From NCBI RefSeq assembly GCF_004000945.1, contig NZ_BIMF01000001.1, forward strand, positions 372,001 through 436,000: 64,000 bases of DNA, written 5' to 3'. The stretch comes from Paenibacillus lautus NBRC 15380 (lineage in GTDB: Bacteria; Bacillota; Bacilli; Paenibacillales; Paenibacillaceae). The notes under the pieces were generated by a model, which saw nothing but the letters and a program-made list of their open reading frames with translations, had not been told where the DNA came from and made no database searches. Made by a program: the position numbers and the translations under genes. Shown in pieces: positions 12,349 to 19,399 of this stretch. Numbering within the stretch: position 1 is the stretch's first letter; every line of letters starts with the position of its first letter.

Positions 12349-13041
12349 CTATGGCCTCTGCCCGTGCTGCCGCCAATACTGTTTTTTTCCGTCATCCCGC
12401 ACCGTAATTCCCAGCTTCGATAATTCCTGGCGGAGATCGGCTGCATCCTCTTGATCATCGTTCTCCATCGCCTTCTCTCGTGCCAGGAAGAGCGCGTTCA
12501 TGCTGGGCGTCAATTCCGGCGAATCGGCAACCCATCTGACGTAATGATCGGCGAACGGATCGCGGTCTCTCCAAGAGTATCCGTGCCGTTTAAAGGCTTC
12601 GGCCACGGCATCCCGTTTGGCTTCGGGTTTCTCCCGATAGAGCTCCTGCCCCTCGTTGCCCAGCAGCACCAGCTGCTTGCCGTCCAGAAAAACGGCCGAC
12701 ACCTCTTCTCTCGCAAACGTATGGTCGACTTCATGAATGCGGAGCGTGATCTCCTTGTCGGACAGGCGTACGGCAAGACTTTCTTTGATGGCGACATGGG
12801 AGAGTATCATACCCGCGAGCAGACCTAGAACTGCGGTCACGATGACAACCCACGGTCCTTGTATGGATGCGATTAACTCCAAGGGCCCTTGAAAAGGCAC
12901 CCAAGCCAGGCCCGCTGCCCAATCCGCAATAGCAGGTATAAACCAGCCGATCACCGCGCCTAATAATGGCGGCACCGCCCAAACTAGGATCCGGTCAGAC
13001 GCGGACAATCCAATGTCACTGTATTCCATCCCATTATTCAA
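12349..13041 (-). CDS. YqeB-like membrane protein
   Basis: A 230-residue protein of unknown function. After a short cytoplasmic N-terminus it has two hydrophobic segments (about 17-40 and 62-88) and then a soluble charged domain containing EVDHTFAREEVSAVFLDGKQLVLLG, a PH-like beta pattern, and RDPFADHYVRW. This layout resembles the uncharacterised Bacillus YqeB family; the assignment is by overall pattern only. It overlaps the upstream TetR gene by 8 bases, so the regulator probably controls it. Possible roles are membrane stress response or efflux accessory. Confidence 0.65.
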   Translation of the reverse strand: MNNGMEYSDIGLSASDRILVWAVPPLLGAVIGWFIPAIADWAAGLAWVPFQGPLELIASIQGPWVVIVTAVLGLLAGMILSHVAIKESLAVRLSDKEITLRIHEVDHTFAREEVSAVFLDGKQLVLLGNEGQELYREKPEAKRDAVAEAFKRHGYSWRDRDPFADHYVRWVADSPELTPSMNALFLAREKAMENDDQEDAADLRQELSKLGITVRDDGKKQYWRQHGQRP

Positions 13042-13633
13042 TGGTATCCGCTCCTTTCCTGAGAACGCTGTTCACCGCTTCTTTCCAGACGGTTTGATAG
13101 TCCAGCGGAATATCCATCATGATATAACTCGTAATATTATCAATGACCAGAGCCAGAACATAGGCCTTGGCATCTGCATGCTGCCGATCGATAATTCCGA
13201 AGCCTGCTCCTAACCGCATCAGCTCCCGAAAGCCGTCCAGGAACGATTGCTGCATGGCAGCTACCCGCTGGCCGTAGTTGGCATTCCGGTTTGCGGTCAG
13301 CATGAACTCGTTCAATAGGCGCATCACCGGCACAAATGCCTCTTCTTCCTCCGGAAACATGCGCAGCCCGCCCTCGTACAGCTGCTCTGCGAAGTTATGC
13401 TCATTCATCCCGGTCAGGGAGAAATAATGATCGAAACGATAATCGCTGAACATGTATTCAAAGACCCGCTCCACCAGTTCATCCTTGGATGCAAAATGAT
13501 AATAGATCGACGGTTTCGTAATGCCAACTTCGCCGGCAATCATCGCCAGGCTGGTCTTGTCGATGCCATGGGATGCAAACAATCCGATGGCGGCCTCGAC
13601 GATTTGCTGCGAGGTTAAATCTTTCTTTTTCAC
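13034..13633 (-). CDS. TetR/AcrR family transcriptional regulator
   Basis: A 199-residue repressor beginning at a GTG at 13631-13633 with AAAGGAG upstream; an ATG nearby is out of frame. The N-terminal helix-turn-helix is clear (IVEAAIGLFASHGIDKTSLAMIAGEVGITKPSIYYHF), followed by an all-helical ligand domain ending in IDNITSYIMMDIPLDYQTVWKEAVN. It is the first gene of a two-gene operon with the YqeB-like protein, and two palindromic sites bracket its promoter, pointing to autorepression relieved by a small ligand. Confidence 0.92.
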   Translation of the reverse strand: MKKKDLTSQQIVEAAIGLFASHGIDKTSLAMIAGEVGITKPSIYYHFASKDELVERVFEYMFSDYRFDHYFSLTGMNEHNFAEQLYEGGLRMFPEEEEAFVPVMRLLNEFMLTANRNANYGQRVAAMQQSFLDGFRELMRLGAGFGIIDRQHADAKAYVLALVIDNITSYIMMDIPLDYQTVWKEAVNSVLRKGADTIE

Positions 13634-13654
13634 GATGTCATCCGCTCCTTTTTT

Positions 13655-13722
13655 TACCTACCGATAGGTAGAATTTTAGGCTAGTTGATGACAGGTGTCA
13701 ATATTTTTTAACTATCGGTAGT
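13655..13722 (-). promoter_or_regulatory. sigma-A promoter bracketed by two TetR operators
   Basis: On the minus strand TTGACA (13696-13701) and TAAAAT (13673-13678) are 17 bases apart. A near-palindrome TACCTACCGATAGGTA covers 13655-13670, just after the -10 box. A second, ACTATCGGTAGT, covers 13711-13722, just before the -35 box. Both share the core CTAYCGRTAG, so one dimer can block each side of RNA polymerase. Confidence 0.8.
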
Positions 13723-13730
13723 CAAAAAAC

Positions 13731-13763
13731 TAAAAATCGCCGACGCTTATCGCATCGACGATT
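13731..13763 (-). terminator. terminator of the sigma-factor operon
   Basis: On the minus strand AATCGTCGATGC pairs with GCGTCGGCGATT around GATAA using two G-T pairs, followed by a run of five Ts. It lies 39 bases after the 65-residue protein gene and directly before the TetR promoter region. Confidence 0.7.
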
Positions 13764-13801
13764 CGTATAATTTCGTTTGGTGCCATAACCGGCTCAACCG
13801 A

Positions 13802-13999
13802 TTAGAGCATTCTTCTTCCCATCATGATGATGGTATTAAGCAGCGACTTCCACTTTCCATCGACTGTACGTGCAGTCGTTGCGGTGTTGGCCGCTTGATT
13901 GCGTTTAGAGCGCAATTTCGTTGCCATCCGGCATCGTTCCAATTCCTGACGGAGATCGCGAACATGCTGTTTGGCAATATCTTCATTATTGATATTCAT
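13802..13999 (-). CDS. small 65-residue protein, third gene of sigma operon
   Basis: The start at 13999 (MNINNEDIAKQHV) is favoured because GAGG lies about 9 bases upstream; an ATG five codons earlier has no ribosome site. The product has a charged helix rich in Arg/Glu (VRDLRQELERCRMATKLRSKR), a polar linker, and a hydrophobic tail ending MMGRRML. It starts 20 bases after the stop of the repeat-protein gene and ends before a terminator, so it belongs to the same operon. No family is recognised. Its size and helix suggest a regulatory or adaptor peptide, but this is inference. Confidence 0.65.
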   Translation of the reverse strand: MNINNEDIAKQHVRDLRQELERCRMATKLRSKRNQAANTATTARTVDGKWKSLLNTIIMMGRRML

Positions 14000-14019
14000 G
14001 GTTTCATTCCTCATTTCTT

Positions 14020-15228
14020 TTATAGCGACAACATTCCGACATTACCAATACCTGCAAGCTCTTCTTCCGTCCCCTTCACTATAATACTTCCATTGTTTGC
14101 CTGAAGGTAAGGGTATAAAATGCCTTTAATTCTTTTTTCCCCTACAACAACTTCGCCGAAAAGATCCAGGGAGGACACCGAAGCCTTAATATCTTCCTCA
14201 GTCACGTCATCGTCCAAGGTCAGCGTCCCGTCAACAATGAAGCTTGCCGGCTGTTCCAAAGCCAGCAGCTGATCCCTCGACCAGGTCTCCTCGCCGTTGA
14301 TGAACACAAACAGCCGCTCATAACTTACGATCTCCGTATTTAGGTTGGGGCAGCGCTCCCAGACCAGATCCTCGATCTCCTCGCTGCAAATGATAAAGGA
14401 AGTTGACTGTATCTCCGACACGGCCTGGCTGAAGGCGTCTCGGGTCACGTCCGCCTCGATAATGAGCGGCTTATTTGTGTAGAGCTTATGTCCTTTAAAG
14501 CGCCGAACGGTTCTTCCGTTTAGCCTTAACGGTTTGGTTACATATTCGAATCCTGCCGGGATCACCTCGACCAGGCCATTTATCGTTTTCAGTTTATCGT
14601 AGAAATAAGGGGATTGATGTTCATGGATAATCACCTTGCCGTTAACTTGGAGGCTGTCAATCCGGGCGTTGAACTGCTCCATATCCAGCTCCTTATCCAG
14701 ATGAACCATGCCGTTCAAGACCAGGTTCATGGGCTCGTTGCTGGAGGCCAGGTACGCGTTGTTCAACTGTACCTTCCCGGACTCGAACCTGGGTTCGTAT
14801 TCGTAAGCGTGAATCTCCGCGCTGGCTCCTCCCACTTTGAGGAGTGCTGAGGTAACGGCAGCGGCCAGATGCCGGGGAGCATAGATCTCGCCGTTGACCA
14901 CCAGATGCAGTGTGCTGTTTTGGAAGGCTTCAAGGGATACTTTTTTATCGATAATGACCGTGCCGTTAACGAATACGCGGTCCGGCTGCTCCAAGAGCTG
15001 AAAATATTCCTCGTCCAGCCGCAGCGTGCCGCTGTAATAACGGTGTCCCTCGGGGATTTCAATCGTCTTGCCGATATTGCCTGCGTTTTTCAACAGCGTG
15101 AGGAGGTGTGCCGTCTCTGCCCGGTATATCACAAGGCCCACGTTTCCGATCCGTTCGATGCTTGTTACGGTTTCCTCCGTGGCCTGCGTAAGATCCAACA
15201 TCCCTACATTCTCAATGACTCTGCTCAT
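14020..15228 (-). CDS. 402-residue beta-rich repeat protein coupled to a sigma factor
   Basis: Start at 15228 (MSRVIENVGML), preceded by GGGAGG. The start codon overlaps the sigma-factor stop codon as ATGA, so translation is coupled. The protein has no signal peptide or membrane segment. It is built of degenerate repeats whose clearest form is FVNGTVIIDKKVSLEAF, LVLNGMVHLDKELDMEQF and FIVDGTLTLDDDVTEEDI, each followed by a strand such as DSLQVNGKVII or SLDLFGEVVV. The two ends share IGNVG/ENVGML. The strand-turn pattern suggests a beta-solenoid or stacked beta layers. I do not recognise a named family. It may be an anti-sigma factor, a co-factor or a polymerising structural protein. Confidence 0.8.
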   Translation of the reverse strand: MSRVIENVGMLDLTQATEETVTSIERIGNVGLVIYRAETAHLLTLLKNAGNIGKTIEIPEGHRYYSGTLRLDEEYFQLLEQPDRVFVNGTVIIDKKVSLEAFQNSTLHLVVNGEIYAPRHLAAAVTSALLKVGGASAEIHAYEYEPRFESGKVQLNNAYLASSNEPMNLVLNGMVHLDKELDMEQFNARIDSLQVNGKVIIHEHQSPYFYDKLKTINGLVEVIPAGFEYVTKPLRLNGRTVRRFKGHKLYTNKPLIIEADVTRDAFSQAVSEIQSTSFIICSEEIEDLVWERCPNLNTEIVSYERLFVFINGEETWSRDQLLALEQPASFIVDGTLTLDDDVTEEDIKASVSSLDLFGEVVVGEKRIKGILYPYLQANNGSIIVKGTEEELAGIGNVGMLSL

Positions 15229-15692
15229 TTCATATCTTCCTCCCATAGTTTTCTCAATTTTTTAATGGCGGTTTGCAATTTGTAACGAACCGTGGCTGCC
15301 GGCATGCCCAGCTGCTCACCGATTTCCTGGCTGGACATCCCGAGCCAAAAGCGCTTAAACACGATATCGCTCTGCGATTGCGGCAAACGGGCAAGCCATT
15401 CCGTCATTTCAATATTGCGGCTTGAAACGGGGAGCTCGGCGACGTCCAGATCATCCTCCCACGATACGAGCCGCTTCTCCCGGCGGCTAATATCGATCAT
15501 GCGATTTTTGACGACTCTGAAGAACCAGGCCTTTTGTTTGTGAAGGGGCAGAGCTGCCAGGTTCGGCTCTTTGATGGCCTTCATAAAGGCATCCTGGACC
15601 AGATCATCCGCTTCATAAGCATGCTTGGCAATGGATCTGGCATAACGCTGGACATCGTCCTTCAGATTTTCATAGAGATCACATACTTGCAT
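15225..15692 (-). CDS. RNA polymerase sigma-70 family (ECF-type) sigma factor
   Basis: A 155-residue sigma factor starting at 15692 (MQVCDLYENLK) behind GAGAGG; a longer frame upstream overlaps a terminator and is rejected. Region 2 is seen in YEADDLVQDAFMKAI and KQKAWFFRVVKNRMIDISRREKR; region 4 in LPQSQSDIVFKRFWLGMSSQEIGEQLGMPAATVRYKLQTAIKKLR. Regions 1 and 3 are missing, as expected of ECF factors. No typical zinc-binding anti-sigma gene is nearby; the place of an anti-sigma is taken by the coupled repeat protein, which is unusual. Confidence 0.9.
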   Translation of the reverse strand: MQVCDLYENLKDDVQRYARSIAKHAYEADDLVQDAFMKAIKEPNLAALPLHKQKAWFFRVVKNRMIDISRREKRLVSWEDDLDVAELPVSSRNIEMTEWLARLPQSQSDIVFKRFWLGMSSQEIGEQLGMPAATVRYKLQTAIKKLRKLWEEDMK

Positions 15693-15788
15693 TAGCCAAC
15701 CTCTCACTTTTCGTTTTGTCTTTTCTGTTAATATAACGTTTGGGCAAATGAAACTGATGGATATTCTCGAAATTTTTTTCGAGCCCAT

Positions 15789-15826
15789 AAAAAAACACGC
15801 CAACCGTCTATGCAGTCAGCGTGTTT
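15789..15826 (-). terminator. terminator after the micro-protein genes
   Basis: On the minus strand AAACACGC (15819-15826) pairs with GCGTGTTT (15793-15800), with an internal loop, and is followed by a T run. It begins 9 bases after the stop of the 31-residue gene and separates it from the sigma-factor gene. Confidence 0.65.
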
Positions 15827-15834
15827 ACCTATAA

Positions 15835-15930
15835 TTAATCCCACATGGAGAACAGTACCAGCAGAGTGGCTGTGATGCCGAGCAAGATCGAGTGCCTGAA
15901 AAACCAAACCGAACGTATCTCTTCCTTCAT
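15835..15930 (-). CDS. 31-residue membrane micro-protein
   Basis: A short gene with a strong ribosome site (AAGGAGG, 7 bases before ATG) reading MKEEIRSVWFFRHSILLGIT and ending LVLFSMWD before TAA. A charged N-terminus of about 12 residues is followed by one hydrophobic segment of about 16 residues and a terminal Trp-Asp. It should sit in the membrane as a single helix. It resembles the 26-residue product encoded just upstream, which also ends in Trp-Asp-stop. A terminator follows. Function unknown; small single-pass proteins often tune a larger membrane complex. Confidence 0.7.
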   Translation of the reverse strand: MKEEIRSVWFFRHSILLGITATLLVLFSMWD

Positions 15931-15986
15931 ACTTACATCCTCCTTATTGTTTTCATTTAACCTGATGATTCATCTTCCCTGATCGC

Positions 15987-16067
15987 TCAATCCCACCAGC
16001 TAAGCACACATACCAGCATAACCGCTACCAAGAAACCGTCCATAAATTTAAGCTGAAGTTTAGCCAT
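15987..16067 (-). CDS. 26-residue membrane micro-protein
   Basis: Reads MAKLQLKFMDGFLVAVMLVC then VLSWWD before TGA, with an excellent ribosome site (AAAGGAGGTGA) 5-6 bases before the ATG. A basic, amphipathic N-terminus leads into one hydrophobic helix. It is the first gene after the palindromic TetR-type operator at 16127-16140 and lies 56 bases before the 31-residue gene, so the two form one unit. Too short for ordinary gene callers; the near-perfect ribosome site and the matching C-terminus of its neighbour argue that it is real. Confidence 0.7.
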   Translation of the reverse strand: MAKLQLKFMDGFLVAVMLVCVLSWWD

Positions 16068-16126
16068 TGGATTCACCTCCTTTAAATAGTCAATCACTCG
16101 ACGAGTAAGATATCATTTGTTTATTT

Positions 16127-16140
16127 ATTGATTAATCAAT
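16127..16140. promoter_or_regulatory. perfect 14-bp operator palindrome, site 1
   Basis: ATTGATTAATCAAT is its own reverse complement. It lies 60 bases upstream of the 26-residue gene and downstream of the epimerase-like gene. Near-identical sites lie at 17205-17218 and 17862-17875; the last is upstream of a TetR gene, so one repressor probably controls all three. Confidence 0.75.
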
Positions 16141-16179
16141 TATTACTTGTTTTCGTAAAAATACTTCTGCATCGCATCG

Positions 16180-17178
16180 TTATATCGTGGCTGCACCACG
16201 CTTTGCGTCTTCTGCTTCCCGAGCTCGTTTGCCCATTAAACTCCTCATCGTTGCCGTAATCGCCTGCTCATGCGGTGTCCATTGAATCGGGCCTATCAAG
16301 CGTTCATATTTTTCACCGCTCAGCACCAGCGGCTCCTCGGTCAAATACAGCATCTCAACCACCTCTTTCATCACCGGATTGAATAACCCGATCAAGGAAA
16401 GCCCGATTCGCCCCAGCGGCATCACGGCCTTGCGCTTTCCGGCAGCCTGCTGCGCAATCCGCACCAGCTCATGGCCTGAAATCACGCCCGGTCCGGGGAT
16501 ATGCCAGTTCTGCCCATAGGACTCCTCTCTGGTTGCAATCTCCACAATCATCCGGGCGGCATCCGGCAAATACACGTACTCGCGGGGAACGCTCATATTG
16601 CCGATGAAAGCGGTTGGCTTGCCTGCCGCAATGGCTTCCATCGTGACGGATAGATAAGATGCCTGCGCGGAAGGCCCATAATAGTCGGGAAGCCGTACGA
16701 TAAGAGGCTTCGCCTTATGCCAGCGCGACGAGAATATCAATTGCTCGTAGGCCAATCTTACTTTGCCCTTACGGGTATGCGGTTTTTTGGGATGATCCTC
16801 CGTTGCCTTTTCCATTAAGCGTCTGCCATAAGGATAGATTCCATCGACGACGACAACCTTTGCACCCAGCTTCTCTGCTGCTGTCATGACCGATTCACCC
16901 AGCGGCAGCAGCCTGGACTCCATCTCGTTATAGGGAATGTTTGCACTGTGAAATATAACGTCAGCTCCTGCCCCGGCTCTTCGGATATCCTCCGGTTTAA
17001 AAGCATCCCCAATTTCTAACGTAAGCAGAGGAGAATGGCCCAGCTGCTCAGCCAGCTCGTTGAGCTTCTGCTTAGAGCGGCCGAAGGCCACCGTCTGGAC
17101 CCCACGCTTTACGAGCTCCACGGTCAATGGGGCTCCTACGCCACCTGTTGCACCCAAAACAATCGCTTTTTTCATCAT
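16180..17178 (-). CDS. NAD(P)-binding epimerase/dehydratase-like protein
   Basis: A 332-residue extended short-chain dehydrogenase. The Rossmann signature GATGGVG lies near residue 10, followed by a beta-alpha fold ending VVVVDGIYPYG. The catalytic Tyr-x-x-x-Lys of the family appears only loosely (YGRRLMEK), so activity as a dehydrogenase is uncertain and a binding or atypical SDR role is possible. The ATG at 17178 follows AAGGAG; a TTG one codon earlier is in frame but less likely. A TetR operator overlaps the region just upstream, and the likely repressor is the next gene. Confidence 0.85.
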   Translation of the reverse strand: MMKKAIVLGATGGVGAPLTVELVKRGVQTVAFGRSKQKLNELAEQLGHSPLLTLEIGDAFKPEDIRRAGAGADVIFHSANIPYNEMESRLLPLGESVMTAAEKLGAKVVVVDGIYPYGRRLMEKATEDHPKKPHTRKGKVRLAYEQLIFSSRWHKAKPLIVRLPDYYGPSAQASYLSVTMEAIAAGKPTAFIGNMSVPREYVYLPDAARMIVEIATREESYGQNWHIPGPGVISGHELVRIAQQAAGKRKAVMPLGRIGLSLIGLFNPVMKEVVEMLYLTEEPLVLSGEKYERLIGPIQWTPHEQAITATMRSLMGKRAREAEDAKRGAATI

Positions 17179-17204
17179 CAATCTCTCCTTAATTTTATTT
17201 TATT

Positions 17205-17218
17205 ATTGATTGATCAAT
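17205..17218. promoter_or_regulatory. TetR-type operator, site 2
   Basis: ATTGATTGATCAAT, 14 bases, matches site 1 except for one central base. It lies 27 bases upstream of the epimerase-like gene start, in the space between that gene and the TetR gene. Confidence 0.7.
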
Positions 17219-17232
17219 TACAATTACTTTTT

Positions 17233-17306
17233 AAAAAAATGCCCTTCTTCCACCGCGCACTACCTTTGCGGTACGCGGTGTGGCACTTCAAAGCGCGCTG
17301 GGCATT
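17233..17306 (-). terminator. compound terminator after the TetR gene
   Basis: On the minus strand an outer stem AATGCCC/GGGCATT encloses a GC-rich stem (CCACACCGCG with CGCGGTGG) and a small TACC/GGTA hairpin. Seven Ts follow. It starts 3 bases after the TetR stop codon. Confidence 0.65.
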
Positions 17307-17308
17307 CT

Positions 17309-17827
17309 CTATCTGATGGGCATCATATTCGGCATTTCCATCGCCATGGCTACATTGCACAGCATGCCCCGGGCCAGAAAATCGGAGGTTTTCTTATCGG
17401 CATCCTCAAACCCCGCTCGCACAAAGGCATTCTCCACGAGATTCTTCACATCATTCATTCCCTGCTGCATCGCTTCGCGAATGGGCGCTTCCTGAATCGT
17501 CTGGGCCTGCATCTGGAGCAGGATCTCGCTGCGATGCGATTGCACAATTCCTTCGTATGCCTGAATCAAACCCAACTCCAGATTCTCTGGAGAAGCGGAT
17601 TCAATCACCGCTTGAAATGCCTTCACGATGCGCTCCCAGGAAACAGCCAGCGATTCTACGAGCAGCGACTCCTTGGTAAAGAACCGATAGACGTAAGGCT
17701 GGGATATCGCTGCCCGTCCGGCTACCTGAGCCGTGGTCGCGCGATAATATCCGATCTCTGCAAACACTTCGATTGCTGCCGCCACGATATCATTCCGTCG
17801 ATTCGCAGAGGTTGACGCTCTGGCCAT
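17309..17827 (-). CDS. TetR family transcriptional regulator
   Basis: A 172-residue repressor with N-terminal helix-turn-helix (VAAAIEVFAEIGYYRATTAQVAGRAAISQPYVYRFF). The C-terminal helical domain holds several Met and Gln residues (LLQMQAQTIQEAPIREAMQQGM, MAMEMPNMM). The ATG at 17827 follows AAAGGAGG. A 14-bp operator lies 35-48 bases upstream, indicating autoregulation, and copies stand before the epimerase-like gene and the micro-protein genes. The shared site makes these three units a small regulon. Confidence 0.92.
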   Translation of the reverse strand: MARASTSANRRNDIVAAAIEVFAEIGYYRATTAQVAGRAAISQPYVYRFFTKESLLVESLAVSWERIVKAFQAVIESASPENLELGLIQAYEGIVQSHRSEILLQMQAQTIQEAPIREAMQQGMNDVKNLVENAFVRAGFEDADKKTSDFLARGMLCNVAMAMEMPNMMPIR

Positions 17828-17861
17828 TCTACCACCCTCCTTTCACTCCTTTTATTTGTTT

Positions 17862-17875
17862 ATTGATTGACCAAT
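17862..17875. promoter_or_regulatory. TetR-type operator, site 3
   Basis: ATTGATTGACCAAT differs from site 2 by one base and lies 35 bases upstream of the TetR start codon. Confidence 0.7.
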
Positions 17876-18073
17876 TACTAATTGAACTCAGTATATACGC
17901 TCCGCTTTCTTTTTGCAACTACTTTTTTTCCAAATTTATCGAATTCAACATCTGGCTATAAGCTTGCGCATAGGGAAGGAATTCGCTAATTCCTATCGAA
18001 CTGTTTTATGAACCGCGAATAAGGCGGTTGCATATTAAAGACTTATTCTGCAATTGATCAAGGAGGATGAATC

Positions 18074-18544
18074 ATGAGTCATGAAGGTCAACAGCAATTC
18101 GAACGATGGCATAGACACCGTACGGTCTTGCTTCAACTGCTGCAGGACGTACAGAACGAGCATTTGGATTATAAACCGTGGGATAATGCCTATACCTTGG
18201 GCGTATTAGCTGTTCATATTGCGGCGTCCTCGGATATGTTCCTGCGCTCCATTGCAAAAGGCTCATTCTCTCCGCCTTCGATTTCCACCCAGTTCGAAAC
18301 CATCGATGACATTAGAAATATCGTGCAAGCTTCAACCGAATCGTCTACGGCGGTTTTTGCTGAATTGTCCGACAGCCAGCTCGAGCAGCCGCTGGAATTT
18401 AACGGGTTCGTTGTCCCAGGAAAAGTGTGGCTGGGCAACATGGTCGATCACGAAATCCACCATAAAGGGCAATTATTCACTTACGTGCGGGCTGTCGGAA
18501 TCGAAAAGGTTCCCTTCTTCACGGTCCAGCCGCCAAAGCAATAA
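18074..18544 (+). CDS. DinB-like metal-dependent protein (putative thiol transferase)
   Basis: A 156-residue four-helix-bundle protein of the DinB/YfiT superfamily. The metal-binding triad is visible: His48 in LAVHIAA, His126 and His130 in VDHEIHHKGQ. Family members include bacillithiol- or mycothiol-dependent transferases and many uncharacterised proteins. AAGGAGG precedes the ATG. It is a single gene, convergent with the nucleoside phosphorylase gene and separated from it by a strong bidirectional terminator. Confidence 0.88.
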   Translation: MSHEGQQQFERWHRHRTVLLQLLQDVQNEHLDYKPWDNAYTLGVLAVHIAASSDMFLRSIAKGSFSPPSISTQFETIDDIRNIVQASTESSTAVFAELSDSQLEQPLEFNGFVVPGKVWLGNMVDHEIHHKGQLFTYVRAVGIEKVPFFTVQPPKQ

Positions 18545-18610
18545 CGATAGGTACTGCTGGAGTTGCTGCTGCAAGTCTCTAATACTTCCCCAGATTCATC
18601 ATACTAAAAC

Positions 18611-18658
18611 AAAAAAGCCGGATTTCCTGCAGCTTGCTCTCAGGAAATCCGGCTTTCT
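18611..18658. terminator. bidirectional terminator
   Basis: A 13-bp perfect stem GCCGGATTTCCTG (18617-18629) / CAGGAAATCCGGC (18641-18653) with an A run before it and a T-rich run after it serves both the + strand DinB-like gene and the - strand phosphorylase gene. Confidence 0.9.
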
Positions 18659-18666
18659 TGCCCTTA

Positions 18667-19398
18667 CTAACCCTGCTTCGCCAGTTTCACCACAGCCTGC
18701 AAGGCCGTGTTAATCTCGCGTTCCACCGCGTCGGCGACCACATTCGTGTTCGGGTCGTACTCTGCCGCGAGATCGGCGTCGGCAAAGCCGTCCATCGCCA
18801 CAATCGCGCCAGCGCGAACGCCACGGATCGCCGCAACGACGTACAGCGCCGCAATTTCCATCTCGACGCCGAGCGCGCCCGCTGCTTTATATTTCTGGTG
18901 CGGCACTTCCTCAACACCGTTAAAGAACACGTCCAGAGTTACGGTAATCCCCTTGCGCACCACGCCTTCACCAATCGCAAGCGCGGATTCGTACAACGTC
19001 TCCGCCACCTGGCTGTCCGCAACCGCCGGAAAACCGTCCGGCACCAGCTGCTTCGTCAGCCCGTCCGTACGGATCGCCGCGGTGCTGACGACAAGGCTCC
19101 CCGCAGGGGTGTCCGCCCGATAAGACCCGGCAGTGCCCACGCGAATCAATGTCTTCGCCCCCGCGCGGATCAGCTCCTCGAAGCAAACCGCCGCTCCTGG
19201 GCATCCAACCCCGTGGCTGGTTACCGCAAGCTCAACGCCTTCATACGTCCCCACGAAGGTGCGGTACTCGCGGCTGAATGCGAGTTCGCGCGCATCTGCG
19301 AGCTTGCGGGAAATCGTCTCCGCACGTTTCGGATCGCCGCAGACGATCACAAATTCAGGTATATCCTCTGAGTTCACTTGCAAAATAGGCATCAACAT
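18667..19398 (-). CDS. nucleoside phosphorylase (PNP/UDP family)
   Basis: A 243-residue enzyme that splits nucleosides with phosphate to base and ribose-1-phosphate. Family features: phosphate-site VCGDPKRAETIS near the start, SHGVGCPGAAVCFEELI, RVGTAGSYR, and VEMEIAALYVVAA in the ribose/base site. The ATG at 19398 sits 10 bases from GGAG; a TTG three codons earlier would touch the ribosome site. It begins one base after the stop of the molybdoenzyme gene. Its place at the end of a nucleoside importer operon says it processes the imported nucleoside. Purine or uridine preference cannot be read. Confidence 0.88.
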   Translation of the reverse strand: MLMPILQVNSEDIPEFVIVCGDPKRAETISRKLADARELAFSREYRTFVGTYEGVELAVTSHGVGCPGAAVCFEELIRAGAKTLIRVGTAGSYRADTPAGSLVVSTAAIRTDGLTKQLVPDGFPAVADSQVAETLYESALAIGEGVVRKGITVTLDVFFNGVEEVPHQKYKAAGALGVEMEIAALYVVAAIRGVRAGAIVAMDGFADADLAAEYDPNTNVVADAVEREINTALQAVVKLAKQG

Positions 19399-19399
19399 A

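Noticed and set aside
12251..12454. 67-codon plus-strand frame near the YqeB-like gene
   Set aside because: Half of it is antisense to the YqeB-like gene and no ribosome site is present.
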